Assembly (NCBI GenBank): GCA_018195615.1
Contig: JAGTPG010000002.1
Location: forward strand, 1,178,001 to 1,242,000
Reading direction: 5' to 3'
Length of the DNA stretch: 64,000 nucleotides
From: Streptomyces tuirus
GTDB taxonomy: Bacteria > Actinomycetota > Actinomycetes > Streptomycetales > Streptomycetaceae
Positions 36,772-47,588 of this stretch are shown piece by piece. The notes under the pieces are model-generated. The model saw only the letters and a program-made list of their open reading frames with translations, ran no database searches and was not told the DNA's origin. Within the stretch, counting starts at the first letter, position 1. Every line of letters begins with the position of its first letter. The position numbers were made by a program, and so were the translations under genes.

Positions 36772-37287
36772 TCACCCAGGCGTCAACAGCCGAAGCTGCA
36801 CCAGGCCCAACCACGTTTCAGGCCCCGGCTGAACCCGAGCCGCCCGAACCGCATAGCGCCCCCGCTCCAGAACCACCCGGACCCCCTCACTCCCCGAGGG
36901 ATCCGCCCCGGCCACGCCGCATCAAAAAGCAGCACAGCCCGGGCACGTCCCAGAGAACCTCCGGCTCCCACTCCGCCGCGTCGACAGCCACCGGCACGCT
37001 CGCCAGCAACTCGTCCTCGGAATTCCCCGCGCACCACCGGACGAACATCCCGCGGTCGGGCAGATACGCCGTCGAGGCGGGCTCGTCCCCAGAACCAGCG
37101 CCGTACAGTCGCCGACCGGCAACAGCCCGACGTGCCCGTCCACCTCGCAGGCCCGGTCGTAGTCCGACGCCGTCTCCTCGCCGTCGGCGCCGGCCCAGAA
37201 CGGCAGAACCGTCTCCGGCACCGCTATCAGCGGCCCGCCGCCCGACTCCACCCACTCCACCGCGCCCGGCTCCGCGTATCGCACCAT
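36772..37287 (-). CDS. Immunity protein 21 (Imm21)-like protein (three frame breaks)
   Basis: After joining four segments (breaks near 37090, 36938 and 36909, each one lost G), the protein is about 172 aa. It reads MVRYAEPGAVEWVESGGGPLIAVPETVLPFWAG, then TALVLGDEPASTAYLPDRGMFVRWCAGNSEDELLASV, VLLFDAAWPG and VRVVLERGRYAVRAARV, ending LRLLTPG. The opening WVESGGGPL, the aspartate-rich middle and the LFDAAWPG/RYAV end match Imm21, a family first noted beside polymorphic toxins. No toxin gene is adjacent, so here it is an orphan or a domesticated relative. Confidence 0.7.
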
Positions 37288-37348
37288 GGTGCAAGAACCT
37301 ACAACGCCAATGCGCCAGGCCCTACCGCGGGTTAGGGGGTCCCGACAA

Positions 37349-40300
37349 TCAGCCCGCCGACCCCTGGCTGCCGCGCTGCCGCAGCACCGACCCGGACCGG
37401 CCCTTGACGACCTCCAGTTGCGCGTGGATCCGCCGCCGCAGGTCGGCCACATGGCTGACGATGCCGACGCTGCGGTCGCGTTCGCGCAGGGAGTCGAGGA
37501 CGTCGAGCACCTCGTCGAGGGTCTGGTCGTCGAGGCTGCCGAAGCCCTCGTCGATGAAGAGGGTGTCCAGCCGCACCCCGCCCGCCTCGTCCGTGACGAC
37601 GTCCGCGAGGCCGAGGGCGAGGGCGAGGGAGGCGAAGAACGTCTCGCCGCCCGACAGCGTCGCCGTGTCGCGCTCGCGGCCGGTCCAGGCGTCGACGACG
37701 TGCAGCCCGAGCCCGCTGCGGCCGCGTCCGGTGCGGTCGTCGGAGTGGACGAGGGTGTAACGGCCGGACGACATGCGCCGCAGCCGTACGGTCGCGGCGG
37801 CGGCGACCTGTTCCAGCCGGGCCGCGAGCACGTAGGACTCCAGGCGCATCCGGCGTTCGTTGTCGGCGGAGGTGCCGGCGGTGAGGCCGGCCATGCGGGC
37901 GACCCGGTCGTACTCCTCCCGCAGCGGTGCCAGTCGGCGTACGGAGGCAGTCGCCCGGGTGGAGAGCCGGTCGAGTTCGGCGCAGCGCCGGGTGGCGGCG
38001 TCGTGGGCTGAGGCGGCGTCGCGCACCCGCTGGGCGACGGCGGCAGCGGTCCGCTCCGCGGTCGCCGGGTCGGCGGGCTGCCGCCGGGCCGCGGCGGCGG
38101 TGTCGGCCTCGGCGAGGACGGCCCGTACGGCGGCCTCCTCCGTCTGCCAGGCGTCCAGCCGGCGTTGCAGCTCGCGGTGGGCGGCGTCGTCGAGGAGAGC
38201 CGCGGACGCGGCCTGCGGGGTTTCGAAGCCGGCGCGGAAGGCGGCGTCGGCGAGCCGGGCGTCGGCGTCCTTGAGCCGGTGTGCGGTGTCCTCGGCGACA
38301 CGGGCGGCGTCGGCGGCGTCGGTGAGCAGCGCGGCCCGGCGCTCCAGCTGTGCGGCCCGTGCGGCGACGCTGTCCAGGGTGCCTCTGGCCCGGTCCAGCT
38401 CCTCCTGCAAAGCGGTCCGTTCGCGGTCCAGCCGTTCCCGGTGACCCACCCGGGAGGCGGTTCGTACGGCGGCCTCCTGCCGGGCGGCGACGCGCCGTTC
38501 GTGCTCGTGCCCGGCCTGCCGCAGCCGTTCCTGCGCGGAGTGCAGCCCGGCGGCGGCACCGCGGGCCTGCGCGTACTGCTCCTCCAGCTCCTCCGCTTCC
38601 CGCGCGAGTTGCTCGGTGGGCGTGTCACCGGCCTCGGCGGTGGCGGCGGCCAGTGCCTCCCGTACGACGCCGAGCTGCCGCTCGTCCTCGGCGCGCTGTT
38701 CGTCGGCGCGCTGGTATGCGGCCAGGGCGTCTTCCTCCGCCTCGCGGTCGACGTGCCCGGCGACCTTGCGGGCGGGGCGGGGTGTTCGGTGGCGCCGCAG
38801 ACGGCGCAGGGCTCTCCGTCGGTGAGGTTCGCGGCGAGTTCGGCGGCGATGCCGGCCAGGCGCTGTTCCTTCAGTTCCAGCCAGTGCTGTTTGGCCCGTA
38901 GCGCCCGCTCCTGGGCCTCGCGGACACGGTCGACGGCCTGGTCGGTGTCGGCGGCGAGCTGGTCGCGCAGCCGGGCGGCCGTCAGCCGCTGCCGCGCGGG
39001 CTCGCGCCGTACCGCGAGTTGTTCGGCGAGGGAGGCTGCCTGCTGCGCGGAGTCCACCCGGGCCTGGAGAGCGGTGCGGGTCTCCTCCCAGCCGTCGAGC
39101 CAGGCCTCGGCCTCGTGCAGGAGGTCCGCGTCGGCGCGCTCCTGCCGGTCCAGGCCGGCACGTTCGTCGAGGAGTTCCGCCAGCCGTCGCTCGGCGCGGC
39201 GGGCGGAGTCCAGTCCGCCCAGTTCCTCGACGGCACGGCGTGCGGCGGTGGCGAGTCCGGCCGCGCCCGCGTCGGCGAAGCTCTCGGGCAGCAGGGCACG
39301 GGCGCGTGCCTCGGCGGCGGCCGCCCGCCGGTGCTCCGCCTCGGCGGACTCCCGCAGCTCCAGGGCGGGCGCGACCGCCTCGGCCTTGCGGGCCCGCTCC
39401 ATGCGCGCCTGGGCCTCCCGGTACGCCCCGGCCCGCTCCTCCAGCCGCGCCGCCCGTTCCCGTGCCTCGGCGAACCTGCGCTGGAGCCGGGCCAGTTCGC
39501 GTGCGTCGTCGAGGGCGCGGTCGGCGGCGGCCTGTGCGGACTCGGCGGCGGTGAGCGTGCACGCGGCGACGGTGAGCTGTTCGCGGGCGGTGCTGCGGGC
39601 CACGGCGGCCGCGCCCAGCACGGCCTCGGCGAGGCCCGGTTCGCCCGGGGCCAGCTCCGGCAGTTCCATGGCGTCGCCGGCGGCCTGCTGCATGCGATGG
39701 GCGTCGGCCAGCAGCTCGGCGTCCCCGTCCCGTACCTGGGCCTCGGTGGCACGCCGGCGTTCGGCGAGGCGTTTCTCGACGTCGGCGAAGCGGCGGGTGT
39801 CGAACAGGCGGCCGAGCAGCTTGCCGCGGGCCTCGGCGTCGGCACGCAGGAACCGCGCGAAGTCGCCCTGGGGCAGCAGCACGACCTGGCAGAACTGTTC
39901 GCGGCTCATGCCGAGCAGCTGGGTGATCTCCTCGCCGATCTCCTGGTGGGAGCGGCTGAGGTCCTTCCAGGCCCGGCCGTGGTGTCGTACTCGCGCAGCC
40001 AGGTCTGGGCCTTGTCCAGCGTCGTGCCGGTCCCGCGCTTCTTGGGGCGTTCCCAGGGCGGCTGGCGGGTGATCTCCAGTCGGCGTCCGGCGACGGTCAG
40101 TTCGAGGGCGACCTCGGTGCGGGTGGCCGGCGTGGCGTGGTCGCTGCGCAGGGTCAGGCCCTGTCCGCCGCCCTGCCGGGCCCCCGGCACCGAGCCGTAC
40201 AGGGCGTAGCACACGGCGTCGAGGACGGAGGTCTTGCCCGCGCCGGTCGGTCCGTGCAGCAGGAACAGTCCGGCCGCGGACAGCTCGTCGAAGTCGACGG

Positions 40301-40355
40301 TCTGGGTGGCTCCGAAGGGGCCGAAGGCGGTGATCGCGAGCCGGTGCAGCCTCAT
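37349..40355 (-). CDS. sbcC: Exonuclease SbcC / Rad50-like ATPase (two frame breaks)
   Basis: ATPase-coiled-coil subunit of the SbcCD nuclease that opens DNA hairpins and processes stalled forks. About 1002 aa: Walker A FLLHGPTGAGKTSVLDAVCYALYG near the N-terminus, long Ala/Arg/Glu coiled coils, a central zinc hook E-P-C-A-V-C-G-A-T-E-H-P, signature ATLSGGETFFASLALALGLADVV, Walker B LDTLFIDEGFGSLD and SVGIVSHVADLR. Frame breaks near 39978 and 38782 fit one lost base each. The ATG overlaps the sbcD stop (ATGA). Confidence 0.95.
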
Positions 40356-41511
40356 CGGGCCACCTCCCGTACGGTCTCGTCGGCCCGCACCGCGTCGAAC
40401 GCGTCCCGCAGCACACCCTGTTCGTGCGTGTCGGGTCCGGCGCCGCGCACATGGGCGACGAAGTCCTCCGCGATCTGCTGGTCGCTGCGGCCGGCGAGCC
40501 GCCGGGCGTACGAGACCTCGGGGTCGTCCTCGGCCCGGTCGGGTCGAAGACGAGGCTGAGCGTGTGCGGGAAGCGCTCGGTGAGCCGGGCCATCGGGTCG
40601 GCGGGCGGACCGGGTCGGTGAGCGTCGCCTCGACCCACGCCTCCTCGTGCCGCGCGAGTTCCGGGTCGGCGAGCAGGTCCTCCAGCGCGCCCGGATCCGG
40701 GCCAGGGGCGCGGTACGGGGCAGTCGACGCGCTCGGCGGCCACGGAGCCGTCGGCGGCCAGGTCGACGAGCCACATGCTCTTGCGATGGGCGGACTCGGA
40801 GAAGGAGTAGGGCAGCGGGGAGCCGGAGTAGCGGACGCGGTCGCCGATGGTCTGGCAGCCGTGCAGGTGCCCGAGCGCCACGTAGTCGACGCCGTCGAAC
40901 ACACCGGCCGGCACCGCGGCCACGCCGCCGACGGTGATGTCCCGTTCGCTGTCGCTGGGTTCGCCGCCGGTGACGAAAGCGTGCGCGAGGACGACGGAGC
41001 GGGTGCCCGGTGCGCGCGTGGCGAGGTCGGCGCGGACGCGGTCCATGGCGGCGGCGAGCACGGCCTCGTGCCCGGCCTTCTCCACTCCGAACTCGTCCTT
41101 GACCAGGGCAGGTTCGAGGTAGGGCAGTCCGTAGAAGGCGACGTCGCCATGGGTGTCGGCCAGCACCACCGGGGTGCCGGCCGCCGAGGCCTCGGTCCGC
41201 AGATGGATGCCGGCCCGTCCGATCAGGCCGGCCCCGACGCCGAGGCGGCGGGCCGAGTCGTGGTTCCCGGAGATCATCACGGTCGGCACGCCGAGGCCGG
41301 CGAGGCGGTGCAGGGCGTCGTCGAACAGCTCGACGGCGGCGAGCGGCGGCACCGCCCGGTCGTACACGTCGCCCGACACGACGACCGCGTCCACGGCGCG
41401 CTCGCGCACGGTCGTGACGAGGTGGCCGATGAAGTCGGCCTGGGCGCCGAGCATGTTCACCCGGTGGAACGAGCGGCCGAGGTGCCAGTCGGACGTGTGC
41501 AGCAGCCTCAA
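40352..41511 (-). CDS. sbcD: Exonuclease SbcD / Mre11-like nuclease (four frame breaks)
   Basis: Metallophosphoesterase subunit of SbcCD, about 387 aa. It starts with TTG then R-L-L-H-T-S-D-W-H-L-G-R-S-F. The family motifs VVSGDVYDRAVPP, VMISGNHDSARRL, VLAHAFVTGG and VALGHLHGCQ are intact. Four single-base losses (near 40712, 40697, 40608, 40540) scramble only the C-terminal capping region; correction restores RGALEDLLADPELARHEEAWVEATL and IAEDFVAHVRGAGPDTHEQGVL. The TTG start overlaps the asnB stop (TTGA). Confidence 0.93.
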
Positions 41512-43549
41512 GACGCCGCTCCGCCCTGCATGTCTCCCCCTGCTCCCGCTCCACGACCAGCGCGAGCCCGGACGGCTCGCTGTCAGCACGCACCACGCTA
41601 ACGCGTGCGGGCACCTGGTCCACCACGAACCTCGGCACGCCCCGCACAACCGGCGGCAAATCACCGGAAATGTCCGCGACCGCGCCGCGGAGCGGGTCAC
41701 TCCGGGCGATGTCGTACTCCCGCATCCACCGGTCGAGGTACAGGGCGGTCTCCAGGCCGTTGCGGTGGAGTTGCGTGTGGAAGTGCCCCTGCGGGAGGTC
41801 GAGCAGCCGGGTCAGCTCGGTGACGTCGACCACGTCGAAGGCGGGCGAGGAGCGGTCGACGAGCAGCGCCTGGGTCCGGGCCCGCAGGTCCTTCTCGTAG
41901 AGCTGGTCGGCGGTGGTCGGGTAGGGGCTCTTCCGCCGCTCCAGCACGGACCTGGGCACGATGTCGCGGGTGGCGCGCTTGAGGAGGCCCTTGGGGTCGC
42001 CGTCGGGTGTCTTGAGGCCCCAGGGCGTGTTGTGCACGTACTCGACCAGCCGGTGGTCGCAGAACGGCACGCGGACCTCCAGTCCGGCGGCCATGCTGAG
42101 CCGGTCCTTGCGGTCGAGCAGGGCGGGGAGCCAGCGGGTGAGGTGCAGGTGGCTGACCTCACGCATGCGGCGTTCCGACGGGGAGTCGCCCGGCACGTGC
42201 TGGACCTCGGCGAGGGCCTCCTGGTAACGGTCCGCGCGGTACTGCTCGAAGCGGGTGGCCGTCCGGAAGGCCGGGGAGAGCAGTTCCGGGGTGATGAGCT
42301 GCATACGGCTGAGCCAGGGGAACATCGGTGTCCGGACGGCGGCCGGGTCGTGGAACCACGCGTAGCCGCCGAAGACCTCGTCGGCCGACTCCCCGGAGAG
42401 GGCGACCGTGGAGTGCTCGCGTATCCCGCGGAACAGCAGGTGCAGTGAGGTGTCCACGTCGCCGAAGGTGTACGGCAGGTCGTGGGCGCGCAGGACCGCG
42501 TCGCGGTTGGCGTCCCGGGTGAGCTCGTCGGCGGAGAGTTCGATGAGGCGGTGGTCGGTGCCGATGTGCCGTGCGGCTTCGAGGGCGTAGGGGGAGTCGC
42601 GCTCGGGCCGGAAGTCGCTGGCCCTGAAGTCGGCTTCGCTGCCGGTGAAGTCCACCGCGAACGACCGCACGGGGGGTTCGCCGGCGCGGGCCTGCACCCG
42701 GGCCGCCAGCGCGGTGAGGACCGTGGAGTCCAGGCCGCCGGAGAGCAGGGTGCACAGCGGCACGTCGGTGACCATCTGGCGGGAGACGGTGTCCTCCAGC
42801 AGGGCCCGTACGGTGTCGGCCGCGGTGTCGGCGTCGTCCTGGTGCGGCTGCCGCTCCAGGGTCCAGTACCGCTGGATCCGCAGCCCGTCTCGGCCGTAGG
42901 ACGCCACGCAGCCCGGCGGCACTTCCTCGATGTCCCGGTAGGGGGTGACGCCCGGGGACTTCAGCAGGCCGAGCAGGTCGGCGAGACCCTGGCTGTCGAG
43001 CCGGGCGCGGAAGCGCGGGTGGGCGAGGATCGCCTTGGGTTCGGAGCCGAACAGGACGCCGCCCGCGAGGCGTCCGACGTACAGCGGCTTGATGCCGAGC
43101 CGGTCGCGCACCAGGAGGAGGCGCTCGGCGCGCTCGTCCCACAGCGCGAAGGCGAACATGCCGTTGAGGCGCCTGACGAAGTCCTGGCCCCACTGGAGGT
43201 AGGCCCGCAGGACGACCTCGGTGTCGGAGCGGGTGTGGAAGGTGTGGCCGAACGAACGGAGTTCTTCCCGGAGTTCGCGGAAGTTGTACACCTCGCCGCT
43301 GTAGCTGAGCACCACGGCCGGCTTTTGCGCGGTGGGCCGGTCCTGTTCCGCGGGGGCGGCCATGGGCTGCCTGCCACCTTCGATGTCGATGATGGCCAGT
43401 CGGCGATGCCCGAGGACGGCGTGGGTGCCGACGTGGATTCCGGCGGCGTCCGGCCCTCGGCAGGCCATGGTCCGCACCATCGGCTCGACGCTGTCCACCT
43501 CCCGCGCGAGGTCGCCTCGGACGTCGGCCCAGCCTGCGATTCCGCACAT
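41508..43549 (-). CDS. asnB: Glutamine-hydrolysing asparagine synthase, AsnB type (frame broken at 3' end)
   Basis: About 680 aa. Translation starts at M-C-G-I-A-G, giving the catalytic N-terminal Cys of the class II glutaminase domain (RLAIIDIEGGRQPM, SYSGEVYNFRELR). The synthetase domain follows with the ATP pyrophosphatase loop LCTLLSGGLDST and LSGESADEVFGGYAWFH. One G is missing near 41535; correction gives an ending GGDMQGGAAS and a stop overlapping the sbcD start. It probably makes asparagine from aspartate; a cluster role is possible because it is divergent from the biosynthetic genes, but its coupling to sbcDC argues for housekeeping. Confidence 0.9.
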
Positions 43550-43949
43550 GAGAAAGCTCCAACCGGATTCGGATGAGGGTTGCGGACTGCCGGGTAAAAC
43601 GGCCTGCGGTATGCGCTCCAACAGGGCGCGAAACCCGCTGTTCGGGTTCGATTAACCGCGACTTCAAAACGCTGCCGGTTTCACATCGGCGCTCGTAGAG
43701 ACTAGGCCGGGAAATCAACTCGGGCAATGTACTGAGTAGTAGGAGCTTTACGTCACCGCCGAGGTCGTCGATTTTCGGTCGCATATGGCTGGTTGAGGCT
43801 CCCGGGACGGTTGCACCGCCTACCTTTAGTGCTATACGTTCGCTGTGGGTCGGGCTCCTGAGACCCGCCAGCAAGCCCTGAGCTGTGGCTTCCCGACCCC
43901 TCGCAAGGCTGCCCATCGAGACCGACGTCACGGGCGCGATAAGCGATTA
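43550..43949. other. 400-bp divergent intergenic region
   Basis: No ORF of quality. The GC content drops clearly compared with flanking genes. It must hold the asnB promoter (minus) and the promoter of the biosynthetic operon (plus). The only convincing core promoter I see is at 43811-43838. Confidence 0.6.
43811..43838 (+). promoter_or_regulatory. Candidate sigma-70 (HrdB-type) promoter of the biosynthetic operon
   Basis: TTGCAC (43811-43816), a 16-bp spacer and TATACG (43833-43838). The -35 matches 5 of 6 and the -10 4 of 6 of the consensus. It lies 112 bp upstream of the first ligase start and would give a leader of about 105 nt. Confidence 0.5.
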
Positions 43950-45303
43950 ATGAGCGAGGTTCGTGTGATCCTGCACACCGACAAACGCCAGGCATTACTC
44001 CGCGAGGCACAGTCCGAGATACGGGAGAATCAAGGCCGCATCCCGGCCGAGGACTTCTACGCCAGAAAGCTCTCCACAGCCTGGCGACGCGCGCACGGAA
44101 CAAGGGCATACGGGCCCGGTGAGGGCCGGGACGATATCGGGGAGTTCTCCTTGGATCGTTTCCGGGACCTGCCCGTGACCCCGCGACAGTCGCTCAAGGC
44201 CGAGCCCCTGCGCTTCGCGGCCGTATCGCCCACGGAGGCCTCGAAGTACTACGAGACCACCGGCACGACGGGACAGCCCACGCCCACCCCGCGCCTGGCC
44301 GAGGACACCATCTGGAACACGGTCTCGGTCGCCGAGGCCTGGCGTCCGCTGCTGGGCCCGAGGAGCGTGTGGTGATCCTCCTGCCGTCCGACGTCGTTCC
44401 GGTGGCGGATCTGGTCGCCGGGGTCTGCGAGTACCTGGACGTCGCGCACATGCGGGCCTACCCGTTCGCCACGGGCATCACGGGCTGGGACCGGCTGGAG
44501 TCGATGTGGCGGGCCTACCGCCCCACCACGGTCTTCGTCGCACCCGGCGTGGCCCTGCAGTTCACCCGGCTGCTGGCGCAGCGCGGGCAGCTGGACGACC
44601 TGAGCTCCTCGGTCGACCGGCTGATGCTGCTCGGCGAGGTCAACACCGCGCCCTTCCGCACCCGACTGGGCACGTGGTGGAACGCCGAGGCCTACGACGC
44701 CAGTTACGGCAGCACGGAGACCGGCACGCTGGCCGCCGCCTGCGCGCACGGCCGTCAGCACCTGCTGCCCGCCGCCACCTACTTCGAGCTCGCCACACCG
44801 AGGGAGTCGTCCCGCTGCACGACCGGGCCGGGCACGACCGGGGGCGGCTCGTCGTCACTCCCCTCAACGCCCACGCCAGGCCCCTGCTGAGGCTCGACAC
44901 CGGCGACGAGGTGTCCGTCGAGACGGACTGCCCGTGCGGCAGCGCCACGCCCCGGATCACCGTCCACGGCCGCGCGAGCGACGGCCTGCGGGTGCGCGGC
45001 GCACCGCTGTCCGTGCGTGCCGTGGAGGAAGTCGTCTACGGCGTGACCGACGCCACCGGCTATCTGCTGGAGGTGGACAGCGAGGGCACCTACGCCCGGC
45101 TGCTCCTGGAACGCGGCTTGGGTACCGGCCGCGACCGCGAGCCCGAGGAGTGCCGGCGCGTCCAGGCCAGGTCCGAGGAGTTGCTCGGACTGCGCTGGGA
45201 CGGAGTGGTGTTCGTCAACTCCCTGCCCGCCAACACCAAGAGCGGCGCCTCGCAGAAGAGCTGGAAGCGGTCCAACATCCGGGAAGTGGAGGTCGCGCGA
45301 TGA
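43950..45303 (+). CDS. PaaK-like AMP-dependent ligase (two frame breaks)
   Basis: Adenylate-forming ligase of about 451 aa resembling phenylacetate-CoA ligases. The P-loop is YYETTGTTGQPTPT, the adenylation motif ASYGSTETG, the hinge region LLRLDTGDEV, and the C-terminus ends LPANTKSGASQKSWKR with the candidate catalytic lysine. Frame changes near 44360 and 44800 fit lost bases. ATG 43950 is used; GTG 43965 with GAGCGAGG before it is an alternative. The stop overlaps the next start (ATGA). It probably activates an aryl or acyl acid for CoA or the carrier protein encoded downstream. Confidence 0.82.
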
Positions 45304-47068
45304 CCGCCACCGTGACGAAGCCGGCCCCCACGCGCCGCGGGCCGGGGCGTGTCCGGCGGGGAACCCGACCTGTGGTGCACCTACGCCGCCGTGCGGACCC
45401 TGGCCTGGCTGGACCGCGGGGACCGCGTCAGCGACCCGGACGGCACCGCCGCGTATCTGACCGGCCGGCGCAACGCCGACGGCGGCTACGCCTGGAGCCG
45501 GGGCATGCTCTCCGACGCCTGGGCCACCTTCTACTGCACCCAGGGGCTGCGCGACATGGGCCGCCCGGTGCCCGGCGTCGAGGGCACGGCCCGCTGGCTG
45601 GAGCGCACCTGGTCCGGCGACGCCTACGCGATGCTCCCGGGACAGGCCCCGGACGTCTGGGCCACCCACTTCTCCGCCCGCACGGCCGTCGAGCTGTGCG
45701 GCGGCCCGGTGCCCGACCGCGCCCGGCTGCTGGACTGGCTGAGCCGGCTCCAGTGCGACGACGGCGGCCTGAGCTGGTCCCCGAGGACGCCCGGCGCGGC
45801 AAGGCCGACGTACGGGCCTGCTACTACGGGGTGATGGCCTGGCGGGCCGCCACGGACAACGGCGCCCTCGGCGCGCCGCCCTGGGACGAGGAGGCGCTCA
45901 CCGCCTGGCTGCGCGCCCGCCAGGGCGCCGAGGGCGGCTTCCGCTTCGCGCCCGCCGCCGAGGTGCCCTGCCTGTGGGCCACGTACCGGGCCGTGGGCGC
46001 GCTCGCGGCGCTCGGCCGGGCCCCGCGTGATCCCGACGGCTGTCACGACTGGGTCATGGGCCTGCGCGGCCCCTCCGGTGCGTTCGTCCGCTGGGAGGGG
46101 TACGACGTCGAGGACGTGTGGGCCTCCTTCTGCGCCGTCGGCACGCTCAAGGCGCTCGGCGCGCCGCTCGCCCCCGTCGCCGACGCCGTCACGGCCCGCC
46201 TCGCGGAACTGGCCTGCCCGGGCGGCGGCTACACCTACCGGGAGCCGAGGGACGCGGCGGACGCCCTGTCCACGGCCGCCGCCGCGCTCTCGGCCGGCCC
46301 CGCCTCCCCGCGCCCGGCGGAGGTGCGCTGGCTGGAGGGCTGCCAACTGCCCAACGAGGGCGGCGTGATGTACATGCCGGGCCGGGGCAGCGAGGTGCGC
46401 TGCACCCTGTGGGCCCTGGCGGCCGGAGCGTTCGCCGAGGACCGGGCGGCCCGGCACCGGATCGCCGACTGGCTGGCCGGACTCCAGAACGCCGACGGCG
46501 GATTCGGCTACTGGGAAGGACGCGGGTCCGACATGGTGTCCACGGCCGCGGCGGTGGAGACGGCGGCCCTGCTCGGCGGGCCGGACGGTCTCGGTCTGGA
46601 CCTCGTCGGCGTCCTGGCCTTCGTCGACTCCTGCCGCATCCCGACGGGGAGCCGTTCGCGCACGGCAACGTGCCCGGCGCCGACCCGGGCCTGCGCCCCG
46701 CGCTCCAGGCCCAGCGTGTCCGGCTGCTGCTCGGTCCCGGTCTCGCGCCGCCCGCCGAGGCCCGCGAGGCCGTCGAGGTCCTGCTGGCCCGCCACCGGGT
46801 ACGCGGCGGCGGCTACGCGGGCGAGGGCGACCGTGTCCCCGACCTGCTCTCCACCTACGAGGCCGTGCTGGCGGCCGACCGGGCCGGCCTCGCCCTCGAC
46901 ACCGGGCATGCCGGCGCGTTCGCCGACCGGGTGCGCGGCGCCGAGGGCACCGCGTGGAGCCCGCTGGCCCCGGGCGGCGGAGGTCCCCTCGCCGACTGTC
47001 TCGGCACCCTCCTCGCCCGGCGCCTGACCGAGGGTCCCGGGGTGCTGCCGGCCCTGGCCCTCTCCTGA
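45300..47068 (+). CDS. Prenyltransferase/squalene-cyclase-repeat (alpha/alpha-toroid) protein (three frame breaks)
   Basis: About 590 aa made almost wholly of repeats with two elements: a D-G-G-Y/F/L turn (DGGYAWSRG, DGGLSWSPE, EGGFRFAPA, GGGYTYREP, EGGVMYMPG, DGGFGYWEG) and a following helix of type D-x-W-A-S/T-(x)6-L (DLWCTYAAVRTL, DAWATFYCTQGL, DVWATHFSARTA, CLWATYRAVGAL, DVWASFCAVGTL). This is the toroid of protein prenyltransferase beta subunits and class II terpene cyclases. There is no DxDD acid motif (closest is D-V-E-D at 46104-46115) and no clear zinc site. Breaks near 45345 (two bases), 45785 and 46640. Function unknown; coupled to the upstream ligase. Confidence 0.78.
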
Positions 47069-47104
47069 ACCACAGAGCCCTGCTACCGGCTTACCGGAGG
47101 CCTC

Positions 47105-47533
47105 GTGCCCACCATCACCATCCGTACCCCCGAACTCCCCGTACCCCGGCGCCGCGCCGTCGCTCTGCGGGTCACCCGCTGGCTCACCGCCCAGGGTGTC
47201 CAGGCCGGTCACGTCGTCGTCCGGTTCGAACCCACCGAGGACGGCACCGTCTTCTCCGGCGGAATGCCGGTCGAGGCCCTGCCGGACGAGACGGACGGCA
47301 CCGGCCCACGCCACGCGTCGGTGACGTGCTGTGTGGGGCCCGACCGCGACGACCTCTTCCGCGACGGGCTGGCCCGCTGCATCACCGAGGCACTGGGCGC
47401 GGACGCCCGGACGCCGTTCTGCTACCTGGAGTTCCGCCCCACCTCGCCCTCCGACGTCTACCTCGGCGCGGGCGAACGGCTGAGCAGGGCCGACGGCACG
47501 GCCGTGGGGCCCGCACCGGCCACGACCGGCTGA
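47105..47533 (+). CDS. 4-oxalocrotonate tautomerase-superfamily protein
   Basis: A 142-aa protein. The GTG start is followed by P-T-I-T-I-R-T-P-E-L-P, so after Met removal it has the catalytic N-terminal Pro1 of the tautomerase superfamily. Length is that of fused or cis-CaaD/MIF-type members rather than 62-aa 4-OT. A second beta-alpha-beta half (ASVTCCVGPDRDDLFRDGLARCITEALGA; FCYLEFRP) is visible. In a biosynthetic setting it may tautomerise a keto-enol or hydrate an unsaturated intermediate. Confidence 0.75.
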   Translation: MPTITIRTPELPVPRRRAVALRVTRWLTAQGVQAGHVVVRFEPTEDGTVFSGGMPVEALPDETDGTGPRHASVTCCVGPDRDDLFRDGLARCITEALGADARTPFCYLEFRPTSPSDVYLGAGERLSRADGTAVGPAPATTG

Positions 47534-47588
47534 GCCCACCCTCTTCTCCCCCACTGAACGACCTGTTCCACCGGCAAGGAGTACGCCC

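Noticed and set aside
36659..36814. N-terminal extension of the SDR
   Set aside because: It is encoded by the dispersed repeat and lacks a ribosome site; the Rossmann fold begins after 36658.
36922..41700. A 1592-codon minus-strand frame
   Set aside because: It strings together pieces of SbcD, SbcC and Imm21 only because of frame errors; the middle third is low-complexity Pro/Ser shadow.
41508..43549. asnB as a core member of the biosynthetic cluster
   Set aside because: It is divergent by 400 bp and translationally coupled to sbcD and sbcC, so a housekeeping role is simpler; kept only as a possibility.
40352..43621. Apparent AsnB-SbcD fusion protein
   Set aside because: Adding one G near 41535 produces an AsnB stop that overlaps the natural SbcD start; the part in between is read in a wrong frame.
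46104..46115. D-V-E-D as a class II terpene cyclase DxDD motif
   Set aside because: The second acid is Glu, the surrounding W-A-S helix belongs to the common repeat, and no other cyclase motif is present.
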